From Nitrospirota bacterium (GTDB taxonomy: Bacteria > Nitrospirota > CAKKRA01 > 9FT-COMBO-42-15): a DNA stretch of 13,932 bases. The notes under the pieces were generated by a model. The model was given only the letters and a program-made list of their open reading frames with translations. It did not search any database and was not told the origin of the DNA. Positions 7,221 through 13,711 of the stretch are shown piece by piece. The DNA is taken from positions 1 through 13,932 of the forward strand of contig JAHFEP010000066.1 of the NCBI GenBank assembly GCA_023248415.1, read 5' to 3'. The first letter of the stretch is position 1, and each line of letters begins with the position of its first letter. The position numbers and the translations under genes were made by a program.

Positions 7221-8675
7221 ATGCTTGAGAGACTTATCTTTGAATACAGTTCAGAAGGGAAGAAGGGATATTCCCTGCCAGAGATAGATGTCCCTGCTGA
7301 GCCTGTAGAGAAGCTTATAGAGCAAAGGCATCTCAGAAAGGAACTGCCTGAGCTTCCAGAGGTCAGCGAGGTGGAGGTTGCCCGCCACTTTACACGTTTA
7401 TCACACGAAAACTATTCCATAGACTCTCATTTTTATCCCCTCGGCTCCTGCACCATGAAGTATAATCCAAAGGTAAATGAGGATGTTGCCAGATTACAGG
7501 GCTTTACCAATATTCATCCGCTCCAGCCTGATGCCCTGTCACAGGGCGCCCTGCAATTGATGTATGAATTAGAAAAATACCTTGCTGAGATCTCAGGCCT
7601 TTCAAGGGTAACGCTTCAGCCAGCAGCAGGCGCGCAGGGAGAACTAACAGGGATGCTGATGATACGGGCATATCACCAGTCAATGGGCAATCCGAGAAAA
7701 AAGGTTATAATACCTGATTCTGCCCATGGGACAAACCCTGCCAGCGCAGTGCTTTCAGGCTATGAGGTTGTGGAGGTAAAATCAGATAATGAAGGCAGGG
7801 TGGATTTAGAGGATTTAAAAAAGAAGGCAGATGCTGAGTGCGCTGCCTTTATGCTGACCAACCCAAATACACTCGGCCTCTTTGAGAAGAATATACTACA
7901 GATATCAAAGATTCTAAAAGAACACGAAATACTATTGTATCTTGATGGAGCAAATCTCAATGCTATGCTTGGCCTATGCAGGCCAGGGGACATGGGTTTT
8001 GATGTTGTTCATTTTAACCTTCATAAGACCTTTTCAACACCTCATGGAGGTGGCGGCCCTGGTTCAGGGCCTGTTGGTGTAAAAGAATCCCTCGTGTCTT
8101 TTCTCCCTGTGCCTGTCATTGAAAAAAAGGATGAACATTTTTATCTTAACTATGCTCATCCAAAAAGCATAGGAAAGGTGCAGGGCTTTTATGGAAACTT
8201 TGGCGTAATGGTAAAGGCCTATGCCTATATAAGAACACTCGGTAATAGCGGTCTAAAAGAGGTCAGCGAGAACGCGATCTTAAATGCCAATTATATGAAA
8301 AAGAGACTTGAAGGATATTTTGAGCTTCCATTTAAGGTAGACTGCATGCACGAATTTGTTCTTTCTGGTTCTCTACAGAAAAAGGCAGGTGTGTCAACAA
8401 AGGATATTGCAAAGAGGCTCCTTGACTATGGGTTCCATCCGCCAACAGTATATTTCCCTTTAATTGTTGATGAGGCCATGATGATTGAGCCAACAGAGAC
8501 AGAAACAAAGGAGGTGTTAGACAGATTCTGCGATGCAATGATTGCAATTGCAAAAGAGGTAAAGGAGAACCCTGAGATTGTAAAGTCCGCGCCTCATACA
8601 ACCCCAGTTGCAAGGCTTGATGAGACCAAGGCAGCTAAAGAGCTGGATTTGAGGTGGAAAGGGAAGATATCATGA
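7221..8675 (+). CDS. gcvPB: Glycine dehydrogenase (decarboxylating) subunit 2
   Basis: This is the PLP-binding half of the P protein and works with GcvPA. From the chosen ATG it has 484 residues. Signatures are YPLGSCTMKYNPK (72-84), QPAAGAQGELTGM (133-145), PDSAHGTNPASA (165-176), YLDGANLNAM (240-249) and the cofactor site HFNLHKTFSTPHGGGGPG, with the Schiff-base lysine at Lys269. I chose the ATG at 7221 because GGAGG at 7211-7215 lies 5 nt upstream. An in-frame ATG at 7209, overlapping gcvPA and preceded by GGAG at 7195-7198, would add four residues and cannot be excluded. The start is 1 nt after the gcvPA stop. Confidence 0.97.
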   Translation: MLERLIFEYSSEGKKGYSLPEIDVPAEPVEKLIEQRHLRKELPELPEVSEVEVARHFTRLSHENYSIDSHFYPLGSCTMKYNPKVNEDVARLQGFTNIHPLQPDALSQGALQLMYELEKYLAEISGLSRVTLQPAAGAQGELTGMLMIRAYHQSMGNPRKKVIIPDSAHGTNPASAVLSGYEVVEVKSDNEGRVDLEDLKKKADAECAAFMLTNPNTLGLFEKNILQISKILKEHEILLYLDGANLNAMLGLCRPGDMGFDVVHFNLHKTFSTPHGGGGPGSGPVGVKESLVSFLPVPVIEKKDEHFYLNYAHPKSIGKVQGFYGNFGVMVKAYAYIRTLGNSGLKEVSENAILNANYMKKRLEGYFELPFKVDCMHEFVLSGSLQKKAGVSTKDIAKRLLDYGFHPPTVYFPLIVDEAMMIEPTETETKEVLDRFCDAMIAIAKEVKENPEIVKSAPHTTPVARLDETKAAKELDLRWKGKIS

Positions 8676-8724
8676 ATACTGATTGTGTGCAAAACTAATA
8701 TTTTAGTCTGTTTTAGCATAAGGC

Positions 8725-8753
8725 TGGACTTTATCAATTAGAAATGTTATTTT
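8725..8753 (+). promoter_or_regulatory. Putative rarA promoter, leaderless arrangement
   Basis: TGGACT (8725-8730) and TATTTT (8748-8753) are 17 nt apart, with 5 nt between the -10 box and the ATG at 8759. There is no Shine-Dalgarno sequence before either candidate ATG. The same geometry is seen at mnmE and smpB. The boxes themselves are only fair matches. Confidence 0.35.
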
Positions 8754-8758
8754 TTTAT

Positions 8759-9991
8759 ATGGAGCTTTTTAAGGGAAAGCCGATAAAAGAGCCGCTTGCC
8801 TATCGCATGTGTCCGAGGACACTTGAGGAATATGTTGGGCAGGAGCATCTGCTTGGTAGGGGAAAGCTTTTGCGAAGGGCGATTGAGGCAGATAGAATCA
8901 CCTCTCTTATTTTATACGGCCATCCTGGCACAGGAAAGACTGCCTTGGCAAGAATCATCGCAGCGAGGACAGAGGCGCATTTTGAGTGGCTGAATGCTGC
9001 CATTGCGGGATTGGATGAACTTAGAAAGGCGCTAAAATCAGCAAGAGACAGAAAAACAAAAGGCATTCGCACTATTTTATTTCTTGATGAGATACACAGA
9101 TTTAACAAGCTCCAGCAGGATGCGCTACTGCCTGATGTTGAAGAGGGAAATATTATTTTAATCGGCGCAACAGTTGAGAATCCTTTTTTCTATGTTAACA
9201 GCGCCCTCCTTTCAAGGAGCCAGGTTTTTGAATTAAAGCCACTTTCAGAGGCTGATATTTTGAAAATATTGCATAATGCCCTTTCTGATAAGGAGAGCGG
9301 ACTCGGCAATCTGAATTTGGATGTTGATGAGGATGCCTTAAGGCACCTATCAAAAATATCTGACGGCGATGCAAGGAGAGGCCTTTCTGCATTAGAGGTT
9401 GCGGCGCTCACAACCCCTGCAAATGAAAATGACATTATTAAAATAGACCTAAAGGCAGCAGAGGAGTCTATCCAGAAAAAGGTTGTTCTCTATGACAAAA
9501 AGGGAGACCAGCACTATGACACAATCTCTGCATTTATAAAAAGCATGAGAGGCTCTGACTCTGATGCAGCAATATACTATCTTGCAAAGATGCTCTATGC
9601 AGGCGAAGACCCGAGGTTCATTGCAAGGCGGATTGTTATATGCGCATCAGAGGATGTTGGCGAGGCAGACCCAATGGCATTGGTCATTGCAACATCTTGT
9701 TTAAGAGCAGTTGAGTTCATCGGCATGCCAGAGGCAAGGATACCTCTTGCACAGGCAGTGATTTATATTGCAAAGGCAAAAAAGAGCAACACCTGTTATT
9801 TAGCAATAGAGGCGGCAATGGCTGATATTGAAAAGGAGCAGACCATGGAGGTCCCAAACCATTTAAAGGACGCTCATTATCCTGCTGCAAAAAAAATAGG
9901 CCACGGAAAGGGCTATAAATATCCACATGACTACGGCGGATATGTAGAGCAGGAGTATCTGCAAAAAAAGAAGAAATATTATAAGCCGTAA
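8759..9991 (+). CDS. rarA: Replication-associated recombination protein RarA (MgsA), AAA+ ATPase
   Basis: RarA/MgsA is a tetrameric AAA+ ATPase, related to clamp-loader and RuvB ATPases, that acts at stalled replication forks with SSB and recombination proteins. Numbered from the ATG at 8759 (410 residues), motifs are Walker A GHPGTGKT (54-61), Walker B ILFLDEIHRFNK (106-117), sensor 1 GATVENP (136-142) and SALLSRSQVFEL (148-159). The C-terminal MgsA domain shows AFIKSMRGSDSDAAIYYLA, ASEDVGEADP and YPHDYGGYVEQEYL. MELF at the start followed by PLAYRMCPRTLEEYVGQEHLL resembles family N-termini, so 8759 is preferred. An upstream in-frame ATG at 8744 would add five hydrophobic residues. It is a single gene after a 68-nt spacer holding no other feature. 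Confidence 0.95.
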   Translation: MELFKGKPIKEPLAYRMCPRTLEEYVGQEHLLGRGKLLRRAIEADRITSLILYGHPGTGKTALARIIAARTEAHFEWLNAAIAGLDELRKALKSARDRKTKGIRTILFLDEIHRFNKLQQDALLPDVEEGNIILIGATVENPFFYVNSALLSRSQVFELKPLSEADILKILHNALSDKESGLGNLNLDVDEDALRHLSKISDGDARRGLSALEVAALTTPANENDIIKIDLKAAEESIQKKVVLYDKKGDQHYDTISAFIKSMRGSDSDAAIYYLAKMLYAGEDPRFIARRIVICASEDVGEADPMALVIATSCLRAVEFIGMPEARIPLAQAVIYIAKAKKSNTCYLAIEAAMADIEKEQTMEVPNHLKDAHYPAAKKIGHGKGYKYPHDYGGYVEQEYLQKKKKYYKP

Positions 9992-9992
9992 A

Positions 9993-10085
9993 CATATAAT
10001 ATTCAGCTATACGCTAAAAGAAATTGCAGATTATTTAGGGATTCATTATACTACTGCAAGTAAAATAGCTGAAATAAAGAACTGA
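9993..10085 (+). pseudogene. 3' remnant of a REP-associated (IS200-like) transposase
   Basis: Directly after rarA a short open frame with no start codon encodes HIIFSYTLKEIADYLGIHY (from 9993), then TTASKIAEIKN and a TGA at 10083-10085. The TLKEIADYLG-HY-T-SK pattern resembles the helix-turn-helix tail at the C-terminus of many REP-associated tyrosine transposases. The catalytic region with HUH and tyrosine is missing, so this is a fragment. It lies exactly at the boundary between conserved genes and the atypical operon, suggesting past mobile-element activity. The assignment rests on recalled family features over about 30 residues. Confidence 0.6.
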
Positions 10086-10107
10086 TATTTCAAAGCGTAA
10101 TACTTTT

Positions 10108-11250
10108 TCACTTTTTTAAGAAACAACTTCGACCAGTCGAAGACTTGTATTGGAAACCTGATTCTGTAATAGATAAGCTGTGATCACCCGCACATTCATT
10201 AATGTTATCAATATCAGCGAGTTCGACACTTTTATCGTTATTTACATATTCTAAAAAAGTGTCCTCATCGCCAGAGATGCCGAAATATTCTAAGTTATCT
10301 TGTAAAACAAAACTTTCGCAAAAAGCTGAGATATTTGTACAAGCAATAATACACTCTTGAAAATTGTTTTTCAAAAAATTCAGTGTTTTTTCACTCGGAT
10401 GATGACGACTTCCAGGAGGGCAGCTTATAGATGCTAAAAAACGGGTTTCCATATTAATCATCTCTTTTAAGCACCGTTCCATATCAACTTGTGCGGAACC
10501 GTGATGGGCAATCTTTAAAATTCTGATATTATCCCTGACAGCTTCTTGTGTTATTTTTAAACAAGTATTTTTTGCCTCACTCCATTTTCCCGCTTTTTCA
10601 AGGTCACCAGTAAACAGTCCAATATGAGAGCCAAGGCTATTCTGATACTTGATTAAGAATGTGTGACTCGTTGCGTTCAATAGCTTTCCGTGTGGGTTTG
10701 AATCTCGCAACGCAGAGTTAATATAATTAAATGCGGTCTCAGGGTCAGGTGAAACAGGAGCGATACTTATTCCTGGGTGAATATCAGTGCGCCAAGCCGA
10801 CGGTGTTCTATTATGCTCATAATGCATGTGAATGGCTTTTGCCGTTCCATCTTCGTGTATTGTTGAAGGAAGCTTTTTAAAGCCATCAATAGCGTTAAAG
10901 ATATTATCAACACTAGGTACCATTGCTTTATTGTACAACAATTCGACAATGCGCCGCCGAAGATCTATTTCGGGTGGCAAGTATGGTGAAATATAATAAT
11001 TCAGTGTCCCATGTGATTGCTTCAGATATTTGTAAAGCTCCGGGAAGCCGGAACAATGATCGTGATGAAAGTGTGTTAAAAAGATTGAGCATATATCCGT
11101 AATATTTCGCTCTTTGAGAAATTCTACAGTAGGGGTTTTGTCAGCAACTTTTTTGCAATCTATAAGTGAATAATAAGATTTACCATCATGTTGGGAATGC
11201 AGGATTATTGAATCACCTAAATCAACATTGAGGATATGGAGTTCAAACAT
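10108..11250 (-). CDS. ComEC-like metallo-beta-lactamase-fold hydrolase
   Basis: This 380-residue protein belongs to the MBL-fold hydrolases and most resembles the soluble ComEC/Rec2-type domain. The N-terminus HILNVDLGDSIIL (5-17) parallels the ComEC strand with GDS. The metal-binding motif THFHHDH (59-65) supplies His60, His62, Asp64 and His65. LFTGDLE (212-218) gives the bridging Asp216, and AHHGS (248-252) a further histidine pair. SRHHPSEKTLNFL (281-293) matches the ComEC C-terminal HP motif. There are no membrane segments and no signal peptide, so it is probably a cytoplasmic hydrolase; the substrate (nucleic acid, nucleotide or other) cannot be read from sequence. Ten of 13 arginines use CGN codons, unlike the neighbouring core genes. 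It is last in a three-gene operon, 18 nt after the 177-aa gene, with no clear ribosome-binding site. Confidence 0.9.
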   Translation of the reverse strand: MFELHILNVDLGDSIILHSQHDGKSYYSLIDCKKVADKTPTVEFLKERNITDICSIFLTHFHHDHCSGFPELYKYLKQSHGTLNYYISPYLPPEIDLRRRIVELLYNKAMVPSVDNIFNAIDGFKKLPSTIHEDGTAKAIHMHYEHNRTPSAWRTDIHPGISIAPVSPDPETAFNYINSALRDSNPHGKLLNATSHTFLIKYQNSLGSHIGLFTGDLEKAGKWSEAKNTCLKITQEAVRDNIRILKIAHHGSAQVDMERCLKEMINMETRFLASISCPPGSRHHPSEKTLNFLKNNFQECIIACTNISAFCESFVLQDNLEYFGISGDEDTFLEYVNNDKSVELADIDNINECAGDHSLSITESGFQYKSSTGRSCFLKK

Positions 11251-11268
11251 TTTTAATAAAATAGACCA

Positions 11269-11802
11269 TCATAGTATTTTTAATAGCTCTAAATCTTTAT
11301 TTGATAAAGAAACAGGCTCGGCTTTTTTAATATTCAATTTCTTTACTGAGCCCCTTTTAATGCCTTCTATAACTAAAGGCATGTTAGGCTGAACCTCAAA
11401 ATTTAATTGACTGATGTTCTTCTTCACCAGATGGTTTTTCCCGTTGATAGAAACATTAATTAATACACTTGTTGCATCACCAGAAACATTTTTTTCGACT
11501 TCAATAACCGTACCTGGATAGGCAAAGACCTTTTCTTCAAGACGGTTTAAAAAAGCAGCTATTTCTTCAGCCAGAGATTCCAGTCTCTCAGAAATTGCCG
11601 GAACAGGATTTGGCATCAAATCTTGTTTGATTTCAGATGTTAGTGCGGGTGCCGTGGAAAATAATAGCGGCGCGGCAAAAACAACTGCTGACCTTGCACC
11701 TAAAATGATATTCTTCTCAAAAGATTTTTCTAAAGCCTCAGGTTGCTGAAAAGAAGTAGATACACTGGTTTCATTCCTCGGCTTTTCTAATAACTTAATC
11801 AT
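11269..11802 (-). CDS. Uncharacterised 177-aa protein, middle gene of the MBL operon
   Basis: I do not recognise this protein. Residues 1-30 are polar and probably flexible. A short hydrophobic, Ala/Pro-rich stretch (about 38-55, AVVFAAPLLFSTAPAL) could be a weak membrane contact or a buried helix. A helical charged segment follows (70-91, SERLESLAEEIAAFLNRLEE). Residues 92-160 look beta-rich (GTVIEVEK, SVLINVSING, MPLVIEGIKRGSVKKLNI), consistent with a small beta-barrel-like domain. No catalytic motif is visible. GGAG 5 nt before the ATG supports the start, which overlaps the stop of the upstream 276-aa gene by 4 nt. This points to tight co-expression and possibly a complex with its neighbours. 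Confidence 0.8.
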   Translation of the reverse strand: MIKLLEKPRNETSVSTSFQQPEALEKSFEKNIILGARSAVVFAAPLLFSTAPALTSEIKQDLMPNPVPAISERLESLAEEIAAFLNRLEEKVFAYPGTVIEVEKNVSGDATSVLINVSINGKNHLVKKNISQLNFEVQPNMPLVIEGIKRGSVKKLNIKKAEPVSLSNKDLELLKIL

Positions 11803-12629
11803 TTTTTCTCCGCATAAGAAAATGTAAGAAATTTTGACTTGTTGATTACATCTTCCAACCCACTTATTAGGGGCTTTAAGGCTTTATCAGGGCCGCCTAA
11901 TTCATCCAGGTTTTGTGGTGTGCCCGGATGATATTGAAAATCAAAACTGGCTCCAGCTATTGTGGCATTCGGATCTCGATGATAATCTGGCCTAATCATT
12001 TTAAAAATAAAGCATTTTTCGTTTCCGCCAGCATCTTTTGGAAAATAATAAGTATTAGTAGCTTCTTTTTGAGTATTTACTGTATTTTCAATATTTGCCT
12101 GCTCATTGAACTTTTCTAAAATATCCCATTTCACGGCTTTTAACGGTATATAATAGTTCTCAACAAAACCCATAAAACGACATTTAGGAAGACCATTTGG
12201 TATAAATTTTTCTATTAACTTCAGTAATACAATTATTTCCTTGATAAAGGTTTTTCTAAACTCAGAACTGGAATATGTCCGGCCAGTTCCAATAACAAAC
12301 GGTGGAATAAATGGCGGTCCAAAGAATAATGGCACAGATATAGATTTTTCATTAAGCTTCTGTTCAGCTTGTAATAAGCGTACTAATTTCTCGCCAATAG
12401 AGATTGGCGAATATATAATCAAGTTTTGCTCAGATATATCAAGGTATAATTCCTTTATACGGAAACTAATACTATGACTATTTATTTTTCTAACTTCTGT
12501 ATTACTAATATTTTCAAATAATTCGTCTGCGAACTCATTAAAGTGATTAGCGACAGAAAATTTTGGTTTATGATAGTGGTAGCCAAATAATAAAGCCGAT
12601 AAACAATCTTGTACTTCTATGGAAGCCAT
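11799..12629 (-). CDS. Uncharacterised 276-aa protein, first gene of the MBL operon
   Basis: I cannot assign this protein firmly. It looks soluble: mixed alpha/beta, with a Pro/Phe-rich turn VPLFFGPPFIPPFVIGTGRTY (about 99-119), a helical stretch (122-142), then a strand LPKCRFMGFVENYYIPL. The C-terminal half has FDFQYHPGTPQNLDEL followed by a final helix and SKFLTF. The late strand and closing FDF...F layout faintly recalls the TIGR04255 family of accessory proteins, but this is a weak hint only. No enzymatic motif or membrane segment is seen. AAGGA 8 nt before the ATG supports the start, and a promoter lies upstream. As first gene it may encode a sensor, adaptor or immunity partner for the MBL hydrolase, which is pure inference. 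Confidence 0.8.
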   Translation of the reverse strand: MASIEVQDCLSALLFGYHYHKPKFSVANHFNEFADELFENISNTEVRKINSHSISFRIKELYLDISEQNLIIYSPISIGEKLVRLLQAEQKLNEKSISVPLFFGPPFIPPFVIGTGRTYSSSEFRKTFIKEIIVLLKLIEKFIPNGLPKCRFMGFVENYYIPLKAVKWDILEKFNEQANIENTVNTQKEATNTYYFPKDAGGNEKCFIFKMIRPDYHRDPNATIAGASFDFQYHPGTPQNLDELGGPDKALKPLISGLEDVINKSKFLTFSYAEKK

Positions 12630-12697
12630 TATATGTTTCCTTCGTAAAGCAAATTAAACCGTCCCAAAATGTATTTATTAATCCTTATTTCAACTCT

Positions 12698-12727
12698 ATA
12701 ATATATCATACATTTATTGATTTTCAA
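12698..12727 (-). promoter_or_regulatory. Promoter of the three-gene MBL operon
   Basis: On the minus strand TTGAAA (12727-12722) is followed after 18 nt by TATTAT (12703-12698), with an alternative TATATT two bases closer. Transcription would start near 12691, giving a leader of about 60 nt before the 276-aa gene. The surrounding DNA is strongly AT-rich, so other -10 choices are possible. Confidence 0.55.
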
Positions 12728-12734
12728 CAAAAAT

Positions 12735-12960
12735 TTATCTTTCAAGAGAAATAGAAAGAAAATTGGGTACCCATTTAAAGAACATCTGCCCGTAGCTGTC
12801 GACTAAGGTAACTGTAACGTTTCTATTAAAAATGCTGACAACACCTTCGCTTTATAAACTTTTTCAAAATCAGCGGTAGTGTTTGGTCTTTTAATTATTG
12901 CCTGCTGGCCTTCCTGCTCCTGGGGCAAGTAAACAGTTATTTGCCCTATCCTTCGAAATT
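12735..12960 (-). pseudogene. Probable decayed coding remnant in the 12630-12967 spacer
   Basis: This is the only protein-like content in the 338-nt spacer between the toxin and the MBL operon. On the minus strand one frame reads RRIGQITVYLPQEQEG and continues to a DFEKVYK stretch. A second frame, offset by one base, then reads SEGVVSIFNRNVTVTLVDSY followed by GQMFFKWVPNFLSISLER and a TAA at 12737-12735. Joined by a single frameshift near 12855 they would make about 75 residues without a start codon. I do not recognise the family. The rest of the spacer is AT-rich promoter sequence for the MBL operon. Confidence 0.3.
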
Positions 12961-12967
12961 AAATTCC

Positions 12968-13315
12968 TTAACAGCCTTCTAATTCAAGGGTCTTTTTCAG
13001 CTTTGCTCTTACTATGCTGAATATATTTTCTGGTAAAGAACCCAATGGCTTTTTAATAATGGAACTATGAATTACTGCAATTTTCTCAGTCTTTATAACA
13101 GATTTCTTTTTGAGGCCTGTATTTGTAAAATATTCTTCCCCTTCATCAATAACAAACCATGAGCCCATGATCTTTTCCGGTACTTTTGAGAATATTCCGA
13201 GGATTATTACATCTTCTCCTTTTATGGTTATAACAACGGCAGGTCTTATTTTGGAGGATACAAGGTCTGTAAATGGGAAATTAACAAGTATAATATCACC
13301 ATGCTTATATGTCAT
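12968..13315 (-). CDS. Toxin of the PemK/MazF family (endoribonuclease)
   Basis: MazF/PemK toxins cut mRNA at short sequences when freed from their antitoxin. From the ATG at 13315 the protein has 115 residues, normal for the family. It shows the N-terminal GDIILVNFPFTD (6-17), the conserved KIRPAVVI (22-29), the TGLKKKSVIKTEKIAVI segment in the second half, and a C-terminal helical tail. An in-frame upstream ATG at 13366 would add 17 basic residues lying inside the antitoxin gene. The 13315 start is preferred because it begins right at the conserved domain and overlaps the antitoxin end by 11 nt, the usual arrangement. Its arginine codons, as far as checked, are AGA like those of the core genes. 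Confidence 0.9.
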   Translation of the reverse strand: MTYKHGDIILVNFPFTDLVSSKIRPAVVITIKGEDVIILGIFSKVPEKIMGSWFVIDEGEEYFTNTGLKKKSVIKTEKIAVIHSSIIKKPLGSLPENIFSIVRAKLKKTLELEGC

Positions 13316-13496
13316 AGTAAATATCTTCTTCCTTGTCTTCCCATTCTTTGAACGAGGTTTGGGCAACGCTCATCATCATATGAGTTTCAAGATATTCATG
13401 AATTTCCCCGTCTAATCTTAGTATTTCTTCAGTGGATAGTCGTGGAAGAAGTTTTTTTATTTCTGTGACTGTTACTTCAATAGTAACCTTAGACAT
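13305..13496 (-). CDS. Antitoxin paired with the MazF/PemK toxin
   Basis: This 63-residue protein begins MSKVTIEVTVTEIKKLLPRL and continues with a helical stretch (STEEILRLDGEIHEYLE). It ends in the very acidic EWEDKEEDIYYDI, typical of the toxin-blocking tail of small antitoxins that accompany MazF-like toxins. I see no clear ribbon-helix-helix or AbrB signature, so the DNA-binding class is uncertain. I placed the start at the ATG at 13496 because GGAGG (13509-13505) lies 8 nt upstream. The ATG at 13511, which contains the first G of that box, would add five residues. It precedes and overlaps the toxin gene. Confidence 0.82.
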   Translation of the reverse strand: MSKVTIEVTVTEIKKLLPRLSTEEILRLDGEIHEYLETHMMMSVAQTSFKEWEDKEEDIYYDI

Positions 13497-13515
13497 ACTT
13501 TCTGCCTCCATCTTA

Positions 13516-13521
13516 ATTATA
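13516..13521 (-). promoter_or_regulatory. Possible -10 box of the toxin-antitoxin operon
   Basis: A perfect TATAAT on the minus strand lies just upstream of the antitoxin gene. No good -35 box is seen at 16-18 nt. Transcription starting about 7 nt downstream would begin near 13509, inside the first ATG, which further favours the 13496 start. Confidence 0.4.
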
Positions 13522-13576
13522 TCCTAATTTTACTAATTTAATTTTATCACATTTTGCAGAGGGAGGCAAAGAGTTT

Positions 13577-13711
13577 TTACAAGAAGAATAAAAGGGAAAT
13601 GGGCATGATTCTAAGTATCTGCCTTCTTGCATCTTCTATTATTGCACGATTATATCTTGAAATAGATTCAAGCTTCTTTAATTTAATGAGCGCCTCATCC
13701 AAATTCCTCAC
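13577..13711 (-). CDS. Small 44-aa reading frame, GTG start
   Basis: I do not recognise this small protein. The GTG at 13711-13709 overlaps the TGA of the upstream membrane-protein gene in a GTGA junction, suggesting translational coupling. The sequence reads MRNLDEALIKLKKLESISRY, then NRAIIEDARRQILRI, a plausible charged amphipathic helix, and ends in a hydrophobic PISLLFFL. It could be a real small gene or a truncated C-terminal piece. The plus-strand open frame across the same bases (13554-13754, TTG start) looks less protein-like. No good Shine-Dalgarno sequence is visible. Confidence 0.35.
   Translation of the reverse strand: MRNLDEALIKLKKLESISRYNRAIIEDARRQILRIMPISLLFFL

Noticed and set aside
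12563..12754. Plus-strand 63-codon frame over the MBL operon start
   Set aside because: It overlaps the start and promoter of the better supported 276-aa gene in AT-rich DNA and shows no domain features.
13316..13366. N-terminal extension of the MazF/PemK toxin from the ATG at 13366
   Set aside because: The extra 17 residues are basic, lie inside the antitoxin gene and precede the conserved domain start. The ATG at 13315 gives the normal family length and overlap.
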